DNA from: Bryum argenteum
Taxonomy: Eukaryota > Streptophyta > Bryopsida > Bryales > Bryaceae
DNA length: 64,000 bases
Reading direction: 5' to 3'
NCBI GenBank assembly: GCA_037043015.1
Contig: CM073324.1
Coordinates: 18,864,097-18,928,096, forward strand
The notes below the pieces were generated by a model, which searched no databases, was not told the DNA's origin, and saw nothing but the letters and a program-made list of their open reading frames with translations. Within the stretch, counting starts at the first letter, position 1. Every line of letters begins with the position of its first letter. Below are positions 60,000-64,000 of this stretch, in pieces. A program made the translations under genes and the position numbers.

Positions 60000-61385
60000 T
60001 GCTATTGATTATATTTTTCATTTATGGTGTCTTGCATGACCTGGTTTCTGTCAACTAATTTTTTTGACCATATAACATTGTTGAGGAATAGTGTAATATT
60101 TATCAACACATGCTTATTCATTTTCCACGGTTATGCTTCTTGTTTAACTTGGTGCGTTTTGGGATTGAACAGCTTGTCTGCATGTATTGAAATTCTTCCA
60201 AGTTTAAGAAATTGCATGAAATGTCACTCTGCATGAAATATGTCACTCTGCAGAAGTAATTCTTTCGAGGTGGCTAAGAGCATTCCCATCAGCCTCAAGT
60301 ATTCTAACGGCCTAGCTAAAGGACCGGCTAAATATTTAGCCAGGGAGGAGGAGTTGTTGAATGTAGCACTCCTTTGGATCCACACCTTTTTCCAATAGAT
60401 TGGCTAAACGACCATGTTATATTTTGCTTTCCTCTCTACATTGACCAAAACTTTCCAAAACAATTCCAAAACTTCAGAGTGAAGGACGCGTTGAGTGGAA
60501 GTTGAATGGGTAGGAGGGATATGGTAGGCTTGGAGCGTTTCACATGCCACATGTGTCAAATGACATTCTACAATGAATGGGAAATGCTTTCACAAGATAT
60601 GGAGGCTTAAAAAATTGTTGCTAGATCCACCCTTGCACATGAGGATAGGAAATGTATCTTTTCCAGAAGACTCAAATTGGGGATAAAGATGCAAGGGCAA
60701 CTCTTGGAAAATGTGGGAAAGTTTTAGTAAAAGACATGAAGATTGCACCTTATTGATACAAAAATAGGGCATGACCAACCTAATGAGACAAAACAACACA
60801 CTTTGTTTCCCAAAATGTCTCGTTTAGCCCACTCAACTTTTCACACCAAGGGCAATGGTGAAGAAATGTAAAATCTTACAAGTCTACAAAAAACACTTTA
60901 TAACCTATGAGTTAAGGGACCCTTTACACAGGAAGTGAAGCAGATCATGAGACTGAAGGAGGGCAAAAATTCTTCCCATGTGATCCATGTCATAAAGCCA
61001 CCAAGCTTTTAGAACTTTTTGAGGTCAATTCCCAACTGACACTATCGTGTTCCGAAGCTTCCTTGAATATACTCAAGTACCATATCTCTTTGTAAGGGAT
61101 TTGATGACATGCTCGGGATCGGATCATTCACCGTGGTCGGACTGACTAAAATCCACCAACCGGTAGATTAGTTGACCACGGTCCACGAATCAGCCCATAT
61201 CCAACATCCTCTTTCATAGATTTCAAACATAAACTCGTAGATACGAGGTGGAGTTAACGCGCCATGTGCGCCGCCGACGGCAATGCAATTCCATTCTCCC
61301 CCCCGAGGAGCACGAGGACGCCTCTTTACGAGCCTCGGATTCTCTTGAATTGCACACAGATCGGTGCAAAGGAACCTTCTTATTG
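60000..61385. other. Intergenic between CPSF160 and the calmodulin-like gene
   Basis: The first few hundred bases probably hold the CPSF160 3' UTR. At 60277 TAAGAGCATTCCCATCAGCC looks like the left end of a plant MITE, but I found no matching right end. No gene is recognised. The region just before 61386 stays open in frame to an upstream GTG at 61248, which is not a eukaryotic start. Confidence 0.4.
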
Positions 61386-61991
61386 ATGGCTTTGCCACAA
61401 TCACGGCCAGATTTGGCACTTTCAGAGACAGATTCGAGCTCGGGAGGTGGCGGGACGAGATCAGGAGGCGGCGCGATGGAGGTCAAGGTCGAAGAGAAGG
61501 AGTACGTGGTGGGAGGATTGACGCTCTGCAAGGAGCAGTTAAGCGAGCTCCGGGAGATTTTCACCAGGTTTGATCGGGACCAGGACGGGAGCATTACGGA
61601 ATTGGAGCTCGGGTTGATGCTCCGTTCACTCGGCTTAAAGCCCGCGGGACACCAATTGGACGAGCTCGTGCAACGCGCCGACTCGAACTCAAACGGGATG
61701 ATCGAGTTCTCGGAGTTTGTGGCGCTCATCGGACCGGAGCTCGTGAAACAAGAGGTTTTCAGCGACAAGGAGTTGCTCACGGTGTTTCGTGCTTTCGATC
61801 GCGACGGGAATGGCTTCATCACTGCCGCTGAGCTTGCGCACTCCATGGCTAAGCTTGGCCAGGCGCTCTCCGTGAAGGAACTCTGGACTATGATTCGGGA
61901 GGCGGATCAAGATGGCGATGGCAGAATAAGCTTTCCGGAATTCGCTAGCGCCATGACGTCGGCGTCGACTCTTGATATTTCGCTTCAATGA
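61386..61991 (+). CDS. Calmodulin-like protein with four EF-hands (CML)
   Basis: Intronless frame from the first in-frame ATG (MALPQSRPDLALSETDSSSG) to TGA, 201 residues. After a 45-residue Ser/Gly-rich acidic leader come four canonical EF-hand loops: DRDQDGSITELE (63-74), DSNSNGMIEFSE (99-110), DRDGNGFITAAE (138-149) and DQDGDGRISFPE (174-185). All keep D at position 1, G at position 6 and E at position 12, so all four should bind calcium. The linker ELAHSMAKLGQALSVKEL resembles the CML15/16/18 type of plant sensors. It is a calcium sensor that would change partner binding on Ca2+ rise; partners are not readable. An alternative start at Met31 (61476, MEVKVEEKEY) would remove the leader. Confidence 0.93.
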   Translation: MALPQSRPDLALSETDSSSGGGGTRSGGGAMEVKVEEKEYVVGGLTLCKEQLSELREIFTRFDRDQDGSITELELGLMLRSLGLKPAGHQLDELVQRADSNSNGMIEFSEFVALIGPELVKQEVFSDKELLTVFRAFDRDGNGFITAAELAHSMAKLGQALSVKELWTMIREADQDGDGRISFPEFASAMTSASTLDISLQ

Positions 61992-63157
61992 GGCGCTTAA
62001 ATGAGCGTGTTTTTTATGTAACATAACAGATGGTAGTCATCCTATGAAGGAGACGTGTAGTTACAGGAGATTGAGTTTTGGCATTTTTGTTCCGCGTTCG
62101 CCAGTTTACTCTGTCTCTATTGGTGCAATTGTCAGGTATGTGTAGTACGTATGGCGTGTCTAGACGCTTTTTGCAAAGGTCGTGGATCATTGCTTCTTGA
62201 AGGTGTGGAGTTCGGGCTACGACGTCCTTAGAGGTCAGTAGTTAAAGGATTAAATTAGCCTAGGATATGGAGAGAGCTTTCGTGGGAATGAAGTGAAGTG
62301 AAGTGAACTGAGCTTTCAAGCATCAGAAGCTTTGACTGGCGATATCGGCCAATACCGCGGTTACGCGCTTGACCTCCATGCATTCTCTAGAATTTTTTTT
62401 CTAATCATCTTTCGATTAGAGACAGCATCCATTTTCGTTGTCGTTCACGCATTGAAACCTGAAGTATATTGAAATTCTGGCGTGCAATCGATCTCAGATG
62501 GAAGCTATTGACAATTCCCATACTGCGGTAGCTTTTTGTTCTTTAATTGTGCAGGAAGTTGGAGTTACAATAGCATAAAAACACTTCTTCACTAGTTTCA
62601 TGCAACCTTCGGAATGACAAGAGCGGCAGGTGCAACTTGTTCGCAACGCGTTACGATGCACTCCAGGGTTGTCGAGAAAACCTTGAGACACAAGTTGATA
62701 GCTGACCAATCTCTGACATGTACAGTCACTGTGGGGAACACATCTCATACCCATACGTATCATAATGTGGATCATTTACTGCAATCATACTTCTCTGTTC
62801 TCTTTGAGTTAGCTATTAGGTTATGTGCTTTGTTGGTTCTCTCACTTATGCAAGTAGTGTTCACCGACATGAATATGAGTCTAGGTATCATGCTGAAACC
62901 TGGTGGTTATCATGTTGTAGGAGGTGAATATGGTGATTATGTAACATGTGCGAAGTATGTTGAAATATGTCACAATATTTTGTAGTTGTGATGATGAGCA
63001 AGTCATGTCAACAGAATGAATTCACTCGTACCAAGTGTTACTTTGTAGAGATGTAAGCTTGTATAGTGGGTTACAGATTGGTTCTATCCCTGAAGTTCTT
63101 GAGCTTCGTCACCTGCTGCAGTGTAAAATGGTCAAGAACTGTTAGAGTAACATTAGA
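61992..63157. other. 3' region of CML and intergenic DNA
   Basis: No gene is supported. The 123-codon frame 62614-62985 has an ATG (MTRAAGATCS...) but no recognisable domain and no gene-like context. Confidence 0.35.
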
Positions 63158-63201
63158 GTTAAATCTAATGTACTCTTGACCAGGAGTACATTAGATTTAA
63201 C
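63158..63201. repeat. Perfect 18-bp inverted repeat (hairpin), 8-base loop
   Basis: GTTAAATCTAATGTACTC (63158-63175), loop TTGACCAG, then the exact complement GAGTACATTAGATTTAAC (63184-63201). The arms match at all 18 positions. Nearby, ATTTAAT(G/A)TGTG recurs at 63250 and 63291. It could be a tiny foldback element or a structured transcript end. Confidence 0.8.
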
Positions 63202-64000
63202 CAGGAGATTTGTTGAACCCGCTCTTTGGTTTATCTCAAATGTGGAGAGATTTAATGTGTGCAGGGCGGTATGGAGCATGGGTACCGAGATTTAATATGT
63301 GAAGGGGGCCTATAATCGAGGAGGCTATGGGGCCATGAGCATATCCAGTACCCGTGAGCAACCTTGCATCCATGTTAAAGTTGTTAAGTAAAATACCAAA
63401 AACAAGAGAGAAAGGTGTAGCTCGAAGGTGATACTAGATGTCTTCTCTTCGTCAGTCTCTCTTCAAGATTTTTCAGACGACATTTTCGGAATAATCTAAG
63501 CCTCAAAACTACCGTATTGCCTCAAAGTTCTGATTCCTTCTTGAGACATGTGATCTGTGGAGGTTACTAGATTAAGTTGCTTGTTCCTTTATCTTCTCCG
63601 ATGCACACCAGGCAATCTCATATCTTGTGACGTAGTACAGAAATGTCTAGCAGTTTATACTTGGAGCACAACGTAGGTACGTGTTTTACATCTTGCTTAA
63701 CAGCGACAGTAATTTAGAAGCACAAAATGTACTTCGAAACATTTACTTTGATGTACACTTTGACCTCGTAATCTAACTAACCTTTCTTCAACGATCAACT
63801 ACAGAACATACTGATCATAAGCTGTCAATACACATGAAGACTAACATAACTACTAGTAACATGAGCATTCAGGAGTTTCGCTCATTTGCCACTCACTGAT
63901 ATGAAGCTTTGAGTGGCTCATGTAACATTCTACACCAACGTTGGAGAGAGGAGGTTGAAATATCTGAAATACTACTGCAATCAGTTGGTACCTTCTTTGG
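63202..64000. other. Intergenic, nothing recognised
   Basis: No supported gene, RNA or repeat up to the window end. Confidence 0.35.

Noticed and set aside
61248..61385. Forty-six extra N-terminal codons for the calmodulin-like gene
   Set aside because: The frame starts with GTG, not ATG. The first in-frame ATG is 61386.
62614..62985. A 123-codon plus-strand frame
   Set aside because: It has an ATG, but no recognised domain, no splice or promoter context, and composition like the surrounding non-coding DNA.
1..64000. CRISPR arrays, bacterial operons, rRNA genes
   Set aside because: No regularly spaced short repeats, rRNA cores or bacterial gene layout were seen. The genes are intron-containing plant genes.

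Overview
The window is nuclear DNA of a land plant. It carries six intron-containing or single-exon genes that I recognise by protein family, set in AT-rich intergenic DNA full of old transposon remnants. Short introns (about 75-360 bp), plant-type YSL, PHT1 and L-galactose dehydrogenase genes and copia-type retroelement debris all fit. A non-seed plant such as a moss is my guess, but nothing here proves the species.

Layout: 1-12 kb is repeat-rich. It holds a decayed Ty1-copia gag with an intact primer-binding site, a tandem repeat array at 5.2-6.0 kb, a copia RNase H/RT relic at 7.3-8.0 kb, a CACTA-like MITE and a large foldback element. At 12.4-13.0 kb (+) is a small two-exon gene for a charged, internally repeated protein. 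At 13.5-17.8 kb (-) is a YSL metal-chelate transporter (8 coding exons plus a likely 5' UTR intron). From 18 to 36 kb there are almost only repeats. PHT1 (+, 36.2-38.0 kb) and L-galactose dehydrogenase (-, 38.3-40.4 kb) converge tail to tail. From 40 to 44 kb is gene-poor. At 44.4-46.4 kb lie two tentative small genes and an RCI2/PMP3 membrane peptide gene (-). After a repeat block comes the largest gene, CPSF160 (+, 50.5-60.0 kb, 27 coding exons), then an intronless four-EF-hand calmodulin-like gene (61.4-62.0 kb).

The most unusual signal is a family of non-autonomous elements spread over the whole window (2.4, 3.7, 19.2, 23.6, 28.2, 31.3, 32.8, 45.1, 47.4 and 48.8 kb). Their ends read TTAACCCYTAAACGYCC and the matching inverse, so a TTAA (or TCAA/TTCAA) sits at both borders. 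That is the arrangement expected of piggyBac-type DNA transposons, which I understand to be rare in land plants. Copies range from 67 bp to about 980 bp, and several are clear internal-deletion derivatives of one ancestor.

The recognised genes are unrelated housekeeping or nutrient functions (metal-chelate uptake, phosphate uptake, ascorbate synthesis, membrane stress peptide, mRNA 3'-end processing, Ca2+ sensing). As normal in a plant genome, I see no functional cluster. All exon boundaries were read by eye from splice sites, reading phase and remembered family sequences; none was checked against RNA.
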